Assembly: GCF_000327385.1 (NCBI RefSeq)
Contig: NW_008710115.1
Span: forward strand, 499,377 to 563,376
DNA length: 64,000 bases
Reading direction: 5' to 3'
From: Lottia gigantea
Lineage: Eukaryota; Mollusca; Gastropoda; Lottiidae
Shown here: positions 1-11,989 of the stretch, piece after piece
How positions within the stretch are numbered: position 1 is the stretch's first letter
How the letters are laid out: every line of letters starts with the position of its first letter
The notes under the pieces: generated by a model
Database searches by the model: none
The model's input: the letters and a program-made list of their open reading frames with translations, nothing else
What the model was told of the DNA's origin: nothing
Translations under genes and position numbers: made by a program

Positions 1-252
1 GTTTAATACTTGCACTAAGTTGACTATTCACACTGCCTATTTGATGTTGCTTTGTTGTGTCTGTAATAATTTGTAAAGATAATCTTATTGTTTTATCAAA
101 TAGAATTTTATTTTAAAGGGGAGGTTTAATTTCAATTCATACAATGATTTTATTGCTTAATTTGTAGTGTATATTCTCTTCTTATTGTTTTTCTAAATGA
201 GGATCTTTCAGTGGATGTTGTGAACAACAGGTTTTTCTTTGGCTAATTCTAG

Positions 253-3200
253 GCAGACGTATCATCATGAATATGGCCAAGGAACAATGTATACCCCTGT
301 ATCTGGTGCTTATTATCAACAATTACATGGAGGACAGGTGAGATTTATTTGTGTTTTTTTTTTATGTATTTCTTATTTTCTCTTGTCTCCTTGAGTTGTT
401 GATTGCCCATTGAACTTGAAGTTAAGGATTCCATCCACTGAAAGCTTAAGTGTTTTTTGCTTTGTTAAAATAGATCTTGTCCATTTAGACCAGAAAACTT
501 AAAAACCATTGTATTAAATTTTACAGGTGTCTGGTTTGGTACCTGCTGGATCTACTGTTCAGACTGTACAAGGGCAGATAATTCAGCAGTCTGGTGGTAC
601 ATATCTTATACAAGGTGGTACAATGGATGGTGAAGGCACACCTTTAACACATACAACTAGAGCATCACCAGCTACGGTAACATAACTTGCCTAGTTTCCA
701 TTTATCCTATTTTGTTATGTCAGTATATAGGCTTTACCTAAGTAGTAGTTAAAAGAAGCAGTACCAAATTTTAAGCTTATACCACATATCTGTTTGAATA
801 AGAATATTGTAGGTAAATGTGGTGACAGTCCAGTGGAAATATTCTTAAAGTAATACATTTGGAGGACAGTTTTAGAAAAATTGGCTATTAATCGTAAAAT
901 TTGGTCTTCTTTTGTAATGTCTTTTTTCTTCTTTAAACAATAATCAATTGTATTTCATTTTACAAAGGTACCACAATAATGCACATGGCCAACCTTTGAT
1001 CATCTTTTCCTTCTTTTCGAAGTATGCTGGTCTTTATGCAAGGAAAGATGAATGTTATGATTTCTACTAACACATGTTCTGTTAATACAAAAAATGATAT
1101 TTAACGATCTATTTTTTGATACCATATTTGATTAAATATGTCAATAAGGATCTATTATTTTATATTTGAAATATTTTACTTCAAAATATTGATACCACTA
1201 ATCAAATTAAAATCAATGCATGAAATAAAGAGAGAAAAGATTTCTACACCCAATATATAACATTTCTCTTTGCATGATTGATAGGAAATTCCATTGCTTA
1301 GTTTTGCTTTTTGCTACAAATTAGTACAAAGTTGCAGCTGCTTCTAAGTTTTTAAATCAAAAAAAGCACTTGATGTCAAATGTGGATCTTTATATATAAT
1401 TCTATAACTTGATCAAGTATGGTATGGAAACAAACTATATTTATTTATATTGAGATGTATTAAAGGATCACGCAATCACCAGGTGTTTAACATTGCGATC
1501 TTTTTCTCTTTTCTTTCTGCCCTCTTTATGTCATCTGTTAGTTGTTAGATGTATTTGTAATAATTCAGTAATAATGCTTTAAATACGGAATGTGCATGCC
1601 TTGATCCTATCACTTGTAACCAAAATTTTGTATTTGTTGTGTGTCCAAAATTTGAAATTTATCAAATATTATTCATTTGTGTACTTTATAATTCAAAAAT
1701 TAATTTTGCACATTTTCACTACACAACAGTTTCCAAATGAAGGCAGCTTGGATCCCTCAGTTAATGTTAATGGTCATCTGGATTTTGCGTGTTCCCCTGG
1801 TACATCTGTACATGTAGGTGCCATTCTTTACATTCTTTTATATTTTAATTAATCTTTTACATCATGAATCTAAACTGTTTTTTTATTCTAATTCTTTAAC
1901 TATTTTAATTGTCTTCTAGCTCATAGACTTAGAATGTGGGATTAAATCAGACCAATTACTCTAGTTGATGATATAACATAGTTGATATTTTTATCTTTAT
2001 TTTATCTGATAAAATTAGTCATGGCTAGTCTGTCATGTACGCTTCTTAAATAAGAGAAATTAATTTTCACTAAAGGTCCAATGGTTGTTAGATAATTACG
2101 AGACAGCTGAAGGAGTGAGTTTACCAAGAAGTACACTCTACTATCATTATTTAAGACATTGTCAAGAAACCAATTTAGACCCAATGAATCCAGCATCATT
2201 TGGTAAATTGATCAGATCAGTATTTCTTGGTTTAAGAACAAGACGTCTTGGTACAAGGTAATTTCATTTTCTCTTTTAACAGAAAACAAAACCAAATCCT
2301 GCTTATAAGCTACTTAAAATGTTGATTTGATATTGAAAATATTGAGTTCTGTTGTCAGAATTGCTATCTAGTTGGGTTTTGAGTAAAACACTTCACCCTT
2401 TCTGCACACACCTTGCTATGTTATTCATTTCTATCTTTAGTGGTTAAGAATGGCTCATTTTATGTCTACCACATTGATTTTGTCTGCTTCTGAACAAATG
2501 GATTGAGATTTTGAACCCTGCCAATTTGTGCTGAATTATACCATGTTTAAGTCAACTTTATTTCGGCTTTTAATTTCAAATAAATGAACCTTAATTTGCA
2601 TTAAATTTGAGATGTACCTCTATTTGTTTCAGGGGTAATTCTAAATATCATTATTATGGCATACGAATAAAAGCAAACTCACCATTAAATCAGTATACAG
2701 ATGATCAAACTATGGCTATGAGACAACAGCCTATGTATCAAGCCAAAAAGTAAGTTTCTATAATTCGTTAGCATAAAACAAAGTTCATGATAGAAATTTG
2801 GTCACATGTGAAACTTTTTCATGCAAAAACATTTTTCTATCTCAAACTTAAAATCAATGCCTGAATATAACCCATCAAAAAAGTTATTTGCCTTTCTTTG
2901 TCTATCTTTAGTAACTCACATTAAATTCTAAATATATTTTTCATTTGTGCTACTTTTATCATTGTTTAATTGTTGATATTTAATAATATGATCAAAATTG
3001 TGTGAGGATAATGTGATGTTGATTATAGGCCATCAAGTAGTAAAGTTGATGGTGAAAGTGATACAAGTCAACCTGGCAGTAATAATCCAGGCTCCAATGA
3101 AGGAAGTCAGTCTCAACAACAGCATCAACAATTTTTAGGTGATGCTTCATTAGCTATACCTAATTTTGATGAAATAGATATGTCAAGCAACCCACTACCT

Positions 3201-6200
3201 GAAGGTATTACGATACAAGATGTTCGAATATTTGAATTATTATACAGAGAACATGCAGAGGTATTTATCAAAACTTATATTTGTTACATAAATGTGATTA
3301 CTTTAATAAAATATTACCTTGCTCCTGGGGAAAAAAATCATAACATATAGTGGGTTCAAAAGTAGCCGGCAGCCGGCGAAAACCACCGTTTAAAATCCTC
3401 ATTTTGTCCCGTTTTCGCCGGCTACTTTTCGTTGAAAGCACGTAAAAAAAAATGTTACTTTCGCTTTTATAAATCGAAATTTTACGGTATCCGTATTTTT
3501 ACAGAAAACGAATTCCATAAACGCTATAGACGCCGTTGCATAGGACTTTCTACTATTACCCTAGATAATCATGCTAGACTGGATGTCCTAATCTAATGTG
3601 ATCTGTATCTTCGTTTCATAAAATCCTTTTATAATTTTATGACAGCCCGTAAACTTTCCGTTCTTGCATTTGTTTTTCTGACCAACTTATGCAGGGGACA
3701 AAATAACCGATATGACATCGCTAATTGAGATACAATTTTAAGCAAAATAGAATGTAATTTTCGTCGGTAAAGCATTTTTTTTTCAACCTCTGGATGAAAA
3801 ACAACACTAATGTTCACGCTTTTGGGAACCGGGATATGGCTTAAACTTGCTTGGTAGATCTGGACAATCAGGTAGAATTGAAAAGCTTCGTCAGTTTCAG
3901 AAAGATATAAAACACTTTTAATTTAGAGGGATTCTTCAAAAAAAATAATGACAGACTTATAAATATTCATAACTGTATAAATCGCAACCCCGAGCTTCCT
4001 ATATTTATCGGTTAGTTTTGTCTCTCTCAATCGAGATTCATACGCGTACGACCTTGAAAATTTAGACTCAGTGTCACGAATAGATACAAATAACAGTAAC
4101 AAACATTATATTATTTCTATCTTTGACTTTGAATAGATCAAAAAATGCAATTGAAATATAAACGTAAGAAAAAAGTCTTTGTTGAAGACAAGTTGTTGGA
4201 TATGTGGTATTTCTACTCAAAATTATGGTGTCTACGTTATGCCAACTTGTTTACTTTTTGCGTCCGGACTGGTAGTACACTATTATGTGACAGATATTCC
4301 CCGATTAATTCGAATGTATAGGGGTGCATATTATACGGTAATTAATATTTAGAAACACATTTTGTATTAAAATTACTATCATGTGACAAGGTTTTTACAC
4401 AATTATGATCCCATTCTTAACTTTGAAATTTGTAGAGCTGTTCTATATTCTTGAATGTGCTGTGCATTTTCAATTGTGGCATTAAAAACAAACTGCTTCA
4501 CTAAGTTGTTATGGAAATCCATCATAAAGCTTAAAACTTATGTTTCATTAATAAATTAATTTGTATTTATCCTAGTCTGAAAAGGACCAAGATGGAAGTG
4601 TCAATTTTGGTTCAATCCTCTCAAGTGCCAGGATTATGCATGTCTGATGTTTCATTTTCCAAATTTTCTTTTGGGAGGTCTAAACTCCCCTTGACATGAC
4701 CAGCCTCCTACTTTTCTGAAACTGCCCCCTACTTTAAAAACTTTTGAACCCCCTGAACATAATGTCAATGCTGTGGATAGAGTTTGCAAACTTGATAAGC
4801 ATGCATGCGTTATCCATTTTTAACTACACTTAATTCCATCATCTTATATCACAAGACTAAATATGATTTGAACATATTTTTCATTTTAATTATAGGCTAT
4901 AGTTGATGTGGTTGTAAATTTACAGTTTTCTCTAATTGAAGCTTTATGGCAGGGATTTTGGAGAAACCAGCCGATCGGTGAACATCAAAAGTAAGCTATC
5001 AGTTTATATTACTTTGTTTGAAAAACTTTGTATCTTCATTCAATTAAGATGAACTTCATTATTGTGTTGTGTTGATTTAAAGCATTTTACATTTCAGTGC
5101 TGAAAATGATTTTGAGAAAAAATTACCAAAAGAAACATTATTCGCTTTGTGTAAATATGATCCTGTCCATGTGTTTGTACGAAAGTCTGATTATGCTTTT
5201 TACCAAGCCATTATAGAGGTGCTAATTCCTGATGTCCTGCGACCTATTCCTAGTAAGTATCATAAAAAATTGCATTGCAAAGATTTTGTACTTTATGATC
5301 ATATTTGGTTTTTTTTGTCTGAACGATATTTCTAAAGTTGCATTTGCAGAAAAACAACTACAGCAAATACCTCTTGCTAGAATAGTTGGGTCTCTTGTCA
5401 AGACTTTTGTTACATTAACATAGCAGACATTGGATGGGATAAGCACTATTGAATCAATTTCAAATGCTTTATGATGTTTTATTTCATTCAGGTTCCCTGA
5501 CTCAAGCTATTCGAAATTTTGCTAAAAGTTTAGAAAATTGGTTAAAATCTGCCATGCAAGGTGTACCTGATGAAATGATAAAAACAAAAGTAAGTTAGGA
5601 TAGATTCTATACTGAAAAAAACTGTATGTTTATCAAATTAATATTTTGTTTACTGAAATAGTCACTTTGTTTACCAAAATAGATATTTTGTTCAGAGATC
5701 ACACAGTAATACTCAGTCTAATAACATATTTCAGATTTTGTTGTGCAAAAACTGCATTTTGAATTAATTTCTGGTTAAATTGAATAATGCTTTCTATTTT
5801 AGATTGGAGCTGTTAGTGCCTTTGCTCAGACATTACGACGATATACATCATTAAATCATTTAGCCCAGGCAGCAAGGGCAGTTTTACAAAATACATCACA
5901 GATTAATCAGATGTTAACAGATCTCAATAGAGTGGATTTTGCCAATGTTCAGGTTGGTATTTTTGATCTTCATAGTATTTTACTTTCTGTCAGGAAGATT
6001 TCTGTGAACATATGTAACCAAAACTGTGTATAAAGCAGGGTTTTTATGTTTCCATCAATTTCATAACTTGATAAAAGTTTTCCATTTTACCAAATGCGTA
6101 CCAAAGTGGGTGTAATCCACCTTCTTTATTTGAAAGCTGGAACATAATAATAAAGGTATTTGATCTTTTCATTATAGTTAAATCTTAGAATAGGCTAGGA

Positions 6201-7808
6201 CAAAAAACCTCAACCTTGTGTGGGCGGGCTGTGCTCGTTAATGATCCTTCGTTCATTGGAAATCAAAAAGGAGTAGGCTAATGCTGCTATCTTTGCAACT
6301 TTCCCTATTGCTGCATGGGTTTTTATCCATCTTCATTAGCCCATTAGGTGCAGAATAGGACAGACTCCATTCATTTCATTTCATTTTCAAATAAATAAAT
6401 GAATTGTTGATAATAAACCTAACCATACAGCAATATAGTGTTTATAGTTTTTGTTTGTTATTTTGTATGTATAAATATATTTTTCAGGAACAAGCATCAT
6501 GGGTATGTCAATGTGATGATGCAGTCGTTCAACAATTAGAACAAGATTTTAAGAAAACATTAAAACAACAAACATCATTAGAACAATGGGCTATATGGTT
6601 AGAAAGTGTTGTCAACCAAGTATTAGTAACACATGAAGGCAGTCCTAATTTTCCTAAAGCTGCCAGACAATTCCTGCTCAAATGGTCTTTTTATAGGTAA
6701 GTAAATCATATCAGACAGAAAACACTTCTTTTCTAATTTTTACTGTCAACTTTGTGTTTTTGTTATTCAAATTCTGTTCACCCATATTTTTACATCCAAT
6801 GATAAATGTACAATTTTAACATGTTCTCAGACATTACAGACTTATAGCCAGTCAAAGGCTTGATGTTGACTTTTTTTTTTTGCACAAGCCTTATCAATTT
6901 GGTCTTCTTCCCATTACCTCTTATTTTGATTTGAGATTGAATCAAAGTTTATAAGATCATCTTTCTATTTCAGTTCTATGGTAATCAGAGATTTGACTTT
7001 ACGCAGTGCAGCTAGTTTTGGATCATTTCACCTGATTCGTTTATTATATGATGAGTATATGTTTTATCTAGTCGAACATAAAGTAGCAAGAGCTACAGGA
7101 GAAACTCCTATTGCTGTCATGGGAGAAGTAAGACAGGTATGTGGTTATTTTATAAATTGTGCACTTACTGCTGCTTACTCTTACACTCACAGGAGCATTC
7201 ATATTATATTAAGAAAAAAGTAGTTTTGCAGTTTGTATAATATTATGGTAATTAATGAAGAGTTTTTGCACTCTATAGTCTGCTTCAATTAAGAAGACAT
7301 AACTTTTTCTCGATTATTTGTGTATGTAAATAATGCCATTGCTGTTTTTCAGTTTTCGGATTTAAGTAGTGCAGTAGCACTTGGTTCATTAGAAGCAGAT
7401 AAGAAGCCAAGTGTTACTTCAACAGCAACAAAAATAGTGAGTTCAACACCAGCAACATCAACTAATACAACTGTGATGTTGGTAACACCATCAGGTACAA
7501 ATACATCTAGTACAGCGTCTACCACTCAAACTGTGACTGTCAGACCAACTAGTAATGGAATCGGTGGTACTACAGTAAACACAACTACAGGAAATAAAAT
7601 AGTTGTTTTATCATCTAATTCCACGACTGGATTACATAGTGGAACTAATACCTTAACTCCTGCTACCGGTAGTAATCCCACCACATTGACAGTACGACCG
7701 GCTATGGGTGCTCCTGGTAACACTAAAACACATACAATATTAGTAATGCCTGTATCTTCTACTGCAGGTACTGATGGTCCTCAAGTAAAAAGGTTAAAAT
7801 CAGAGTAA
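253..7808 (+). CDS. RFX: RFX1/2/3-type winged-helix transcription factor (3' part, 13 exons)
   Basis: This is a DNA-binding regulator that recognises X-box promoter motifs and in animals drives ciliary genes. Exons read as 253-337, 527-676, 1730-1813, 2076-2257, 2633-2749, 3029-3260, 4896-4990, 5098-5252, 5492-5589, 5803-5952, 6488-6696, 6974-7127 and 7353-7808, giving 721 residues with all phases agreeing. The winged-helix domain runs from [14 protein letters not shown] through [12 protein letters not shown] to [10 protein letters not shown] in exons 2076-2749. The conserved extended dimerisation region follows ([20 protein letters not shown], then [20 protein letters not shown]). Exon 3029-3260 is a Q/S/N-rich linker. 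The last exon is a long threonine/serine-rich tail ending KRLKSE, richer in T than I recall for vertebrate RFX1-3. The 5' coding exons lie before the window. RFX family is sure; which of RFX1, 2 or 3 it matches is not, as one invertebrate gene often represents all three. Confidence 0.96.
3348..4755. mobile_element. hAT-like non-autonomous DNA transposon in an RFX intron
   Basis: The ends are inverted: TAGTGGGTTCAAAAG on the left and the reverse complement of CAGGGGGTTCAAAAG on the right, two mismatches over 15 bases, with the YAGNG start typical of hAT ends. A subterminal inverted pair sits just inside the left end (AGCCGGCGAAAAC near 3370 and GTTTTCGCCGGCT near 3410). No long transposase frame is seen. 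AACATA occurs beside both ends but an exact 8-bp duplication is not clear, so the limits are approximate. It lies in the intron between RFX exons 3029-3260 and 4896-4990. Confidence 0.55.
6185..6395 (+). repeat. SINE-like dispersed repeat in an RFX intron
   Basis: The segment ends in CTTCATTAGCCCATTAGGTG followed by CAGAATAGGA and a T-rich tail with repeated CATTT. Nearly the same 30-base tail appears at about 45222-45255 in another gene's intron (CTTCATTAGCCCAGATGGTG, then CAGAAAAGTAGG). A shared tail in unrelated introns indicates a dispersed element. I could not define a clear tRNA-like head here, so SINE is an inference. Confidence 0.45.
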
Positions 7809-7918
7809 TTCTATGTTTATTTTAATTAAGTTCTGTTACTTGTTCCAGTTAGTTATTTGTACAAGATTGCATGCGATTATACATTTCCAAAATATCATTA
7901 ATTTATTGATATCCCAAT

Positions 7919-7987
7919 TAGGGCTGGGTAGGTATCGATTATGAAATTTTAACTTTGTAGCGATAATAATTATTTTACCCAGCCCTA
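7919..7987. mobile_element. 69-bp hAT-type MITE downstream of the RFX stop
   Basis: The ends are perfect inverted repeats, TAGGGCTGGGTA and TACCCAGCCCTA, enclosing only about 45 bases. The flanks are ATCCCAAT (7911-7918) and ATCCAAAT (7988-7995), an 8-bp target duplication with one difference, as expected for hAT elements. It sits about 110 bases after the RFX stop codon and before the first AATAAA, so it is probably transcribed in the 3' UTR, where it could fold into a hairpin. Confidence 0.8.
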
Positions 7988-8076
7988 ATCCAAATATTTG
8001 ATATACTTATACATAATCACCAAATTTTATAAAATGAAAGCAAATATTTACAAAGCATTTGGAATTCACTTTGCTT

Positions 8077-8082
8077 AATAAA
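8077..8082 (+). terminator. candidate RFX polyadenylation signal
   Basis: AATAAA lies about 270 bases after the RFX stop and is followed within 40 bases by a GT-rich run (TTTTGTGTGTTGTGTTC), the usual downstream element. A second candidate, CTAAATAAAGG, lies near 8541. Which is used cannot be told from sequence. Confidence 0.4.
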
Positions 8083-11000
8083 ATTATTTTAAATTTTGTG
8101 TGTTGTGTTCACATTAGAAGTTAATGAATTCAATATTTCCTTTATATTGCGAATTCCAGGTTTAATTTTAGTGTTTTAGTGCATGCATTTTATAAGACTG
8201 AAAAAACTGCTGACATGAACGTATTATAAGAGTAATCAAAGGCTGTATAGTATTTCTAATTCAATTCTATTTTTTTAAAAGATAAAATAGTTGCATGTTT
8301 ATATTATTGTTGACTACATCATTTTATGGAAGAATTATCAATGACATTTTAGATGTGGTTTTTCTATTGATGCTTACTTAATTCATTTGTTTGTTTATTT
8401 CAATAGATGAAATGTGTCATAATGTATATAAATTTACCATTATAAGAAGCCTTATTAATGTATATAATTGTGTATAGTATTTTATCATGAACCACAGGTT
8501 GGTTTTGTTCCCTCCCCACCCCTCACTGTACATAATATACCTAAATAAAGGTACTCCTTATTTATTATTTCACATCTCTTTAAATGTTGCAATTGGGTTT
8601 GAATGTTTATTTTTTGAGTGAAGTTAGTATTTTTTAAGAATTCGATTTTGCCAAATGAAGATAAGTTTAGTCTCAAAAGTGGTAATTACTATTTGAAAAG
8701 TTTTTGTTATTTGCTACTTGTTTTTCCTTTGTGATTTTGAATAGTTTTTATTGTCATTTTGAACCATAGTCTATACCTCAGTCTTTAAATCAGTTAATAT
8801 ACTTATATTTGAAAACAATATTTTTGGAGGATTCTTAACGAGATTTGTAATGAAGTTTTCAAATCATTGTATGTGTATCAGGGACACTGATAGCATCAAT
8901 TTGCACCATTCTAATTTTCATTCAGACATCTGTGATTCCTGCAATTTCACTAAATTCAAGCATTTGATGAGGTCATAAAATATTTTGAAAACCTCTTTAC
9001 AATCCTTTTAAGAGCCAATACAAAGTGCAAATACATCTAAGCAATTTAGAAGGTAAAGAATTTGACACATTTACATGAAAGCTGGTTGCAATACGTCATG
9101 TCATTTCATTTTGAACTCAGAAAATTTTATATACACAAAATTGATCAAAGCTCAACACCTGAATAGAAGCTCTAAAATTTCATTTCGAATCTTAGCAGTA
9201 TTTTTTTTTATTTAACAAAGCATTTGAAACTTGTAGTTTAGACTATGGTTTATGGAAGTGAATAAAAAAGATGTTCTGATGTATACATTTTTTTATGTTC
9301 ACAGTTCAAAGTATTTTGTGAAGTTAGATTTAATTGATCTTATAAGTGTTATTAGATCTTCAGAGTTCGTTAGTCCTAATGATCATTAAAGTCCATCGTT
9401 TGTCATTTTTTGGTGTCGATCGTACTATGATCTCAGAATCAGAATTGTCCAGCTTAGCTATGTGTATCCATAATTATCTATGTTTGAAAGTTAAAAAGAC
9501 ACATGCTTTTCGCAAGATTTTCCATCTAGAAGAACAGATGATAACACAGTAGTCTCAATCATTCAGTCCCACTTCATCTACGCATGGTTGCAACAAAAGA
9601 TGTTTGGGTGTCAGAGAATAAATAATTATTTCTTGTTTATTGTATTATGAAGGTATTATGCAAATTTCGTTCAGTCCTAGTACTTTTGAAGACTATTCCA
9701 AGACCCAAATCAACGCCCAAAAACAGCAAAGAATGGACTTTAATATCTCAACAAAATGGCAATGAATTACAATATTGGTTTTATCTAAACAATACATACT
9801 GGTTCTAATAGATTAGAAATAGAGCATAGAAAGTGAAATATTTGTGTTCCCTTCTCTGTATTGTTTTCAAATTTAAGATAATACAGAAATGGAAACCAGT
9901 TTTTGCTCAGTAGATAGAGCAGTTGTAATGGAATAGTATTAGGAATAGTATTATAGATGATCAAGCTCAATGTAGGAAATAAAGGAATATTATTTTTAGA
10001 GTGATAGCAAAGTTAGATATTCATTTCTGTCACATTCATTTAGTTTGCATTTCAAATCACTTTAGTATTATTGTATGATGGTTAACTTGCTTTATTTTAA
10101 GAATTAAAATGATCTTTTTTCATTGTGCCCTGAACAGAATATACAGCAAATTAATTATCATTCAATCTCTTAAAGGGATGTAGTTTTCTAATTATTTGTT
10201 TTTCCAGCTGTAGGGGGATCAGTTCTACCTATTTTTATCAATTTTCACAATAAAATTCTACAGTGAAATATATAGCAATGATAGTAGCAACAGCAATTTT
10301 AAGTTGTTTCAGAAAACTTGAAATAATGTTATTATTATCTTTAAACTGGATTTGATTTTCATTCAAACCTTAATTAAGATTTTAGTGTTTCAGTCATTTG
10401 ATTGGTCAATTGCTGTATTTCTTAAAATCTTACATTTATCATAATAAATAATATTTGATATAAATATTTGTGAAAACAGAAATGTATTAAGTACAGATGG
10501 AATTGCTGGGAAAGCAAATATTTAGATCTAAAATCTGCACTGTGTTCAACAAAACAGGTCTTTTTGAAGTAAGCATGTTCGTCTGATGTCCTAAAATAAG
10601 GCTCAAATTTTCGCACTTTTGGTATTTATTAACCTGTAATCTGGCATATGGAAAAAATGCCGTTGACTCAAATTTGACCTTGATATTGTAATGTTGGTTA
10701 TTATTGAAAATGCTACAGCTCCTTATAACCAATTTTCATTCAATTTTGCATGTAGATATATTACCAAAAATTGAAGATTTCACATGGAAAAGTTTCTCAT
10801 TTCAGCAGCTGCATGCTGAAGTGGATGATTTTAGATGTGATCCAATATCTTATTAGGTTTTGTCTGCTGACTGTTTCGTATCTTGGCATGTTATATCGGT
10901 CATTGACTTGCAAGAAGACAAAATAGAAGTACTGAACGCAGTGCAGATGTAGTTTTAAAGTTAAGAAAATCACATTTTAGAAGGCTTGTGATAACTGCTG

Positions 11001-11989
11001 GTTATTTGTAATGTGAAATTAAGTTTCTTTAATGTATTGATGAAAAATTAATAAAGTAAGATATATTTTGTCACTGAAATAATAAAATATACAGGCCATG
11101 TGATTGCATCCATTGGTAAATAAAAACTATTTAAACACTTCATATTTCTTCACTTCTTCCCAAAATCTTATAAATAGTGCTGTCATCATGTGGGTTTTTG
11201 TACATCCATATCAAGAAAGTAAGATCTATACCTATTAATATATATAGGATAACCACAACCTACTTGTCCTTGGATTTTCTGTAACCATTTATTTCAGATT
11301 TGAATGTAATTATTGGAAACGATGACTTTCACTGACAGAGATGGGAATCCATGACTACATAATCATGGAATTGACTTTATGCTTCCAACATTCTAACCGT
11401 TTGTGACACAGACCACCCTCCTGAGTAGTAGTCTGAGACATCTGCCCATATTTTGTCAGTGACAGCTGCTACAATAGGGGATCTAATCTACCATGGACAA
11501 GAACATTACTCAGATTTTCATTCCTTTTGTAAGCAGTCACCAATCGTTTAGTATAGATATTTGGGAATTCGTCCTGAAGTTCTTTATAAAAGCGTTTGAC
11601 AATCACAGGGGCATTTTAAGCTGTAGAATTGTAGGTGGCAAGGAAAGGTATAATTTGATTGTCATGCTGTGTATTTAGGCGTTTAGGTATCTAGAAACTC
11701 TCCCTTTGCAATAGCTTGGTGTCAGATTACGTGACCGTTCACAGGCATATTATTATGACATTCTGGGGTTTAACAAAAGGTGTTTTAATGTTATTTATGG
11801 ACTCATTCAGACCAACTATATATCAGTTTTGCGGGCTATACAGCAACTCTATAAACTTTCTAATGCGCATGTGTGGCTTAATAGAGAGTGGTGGGCAATT
11901 TGTTTCGTCTTCATATTTGCGTTTCAGTCTGTTCATCCCATATCGTCCTTTTAATCTCTAGAGTAATACCTAATACACATAGCTTCAAA
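8083..11989. other. RFX-PLGRKT interval without recognisable genes
   Basis: AT-rich DNA with short chance reading frames on both strands (for example 9346-9552 and 10422-10732) that show no domain, splice consistency or similarity I recognise. AATAAA-type motifs occur near 8541 and 11050. The right part presumably holds the PLGRKT promoter and 5' UTR. Confidence 0.6.

Noticed and set aside
7526-7723. Minus-strand frame over the RFX tail
   Set aside because: It is the shadow of the threonine-rich RFX coding exon.
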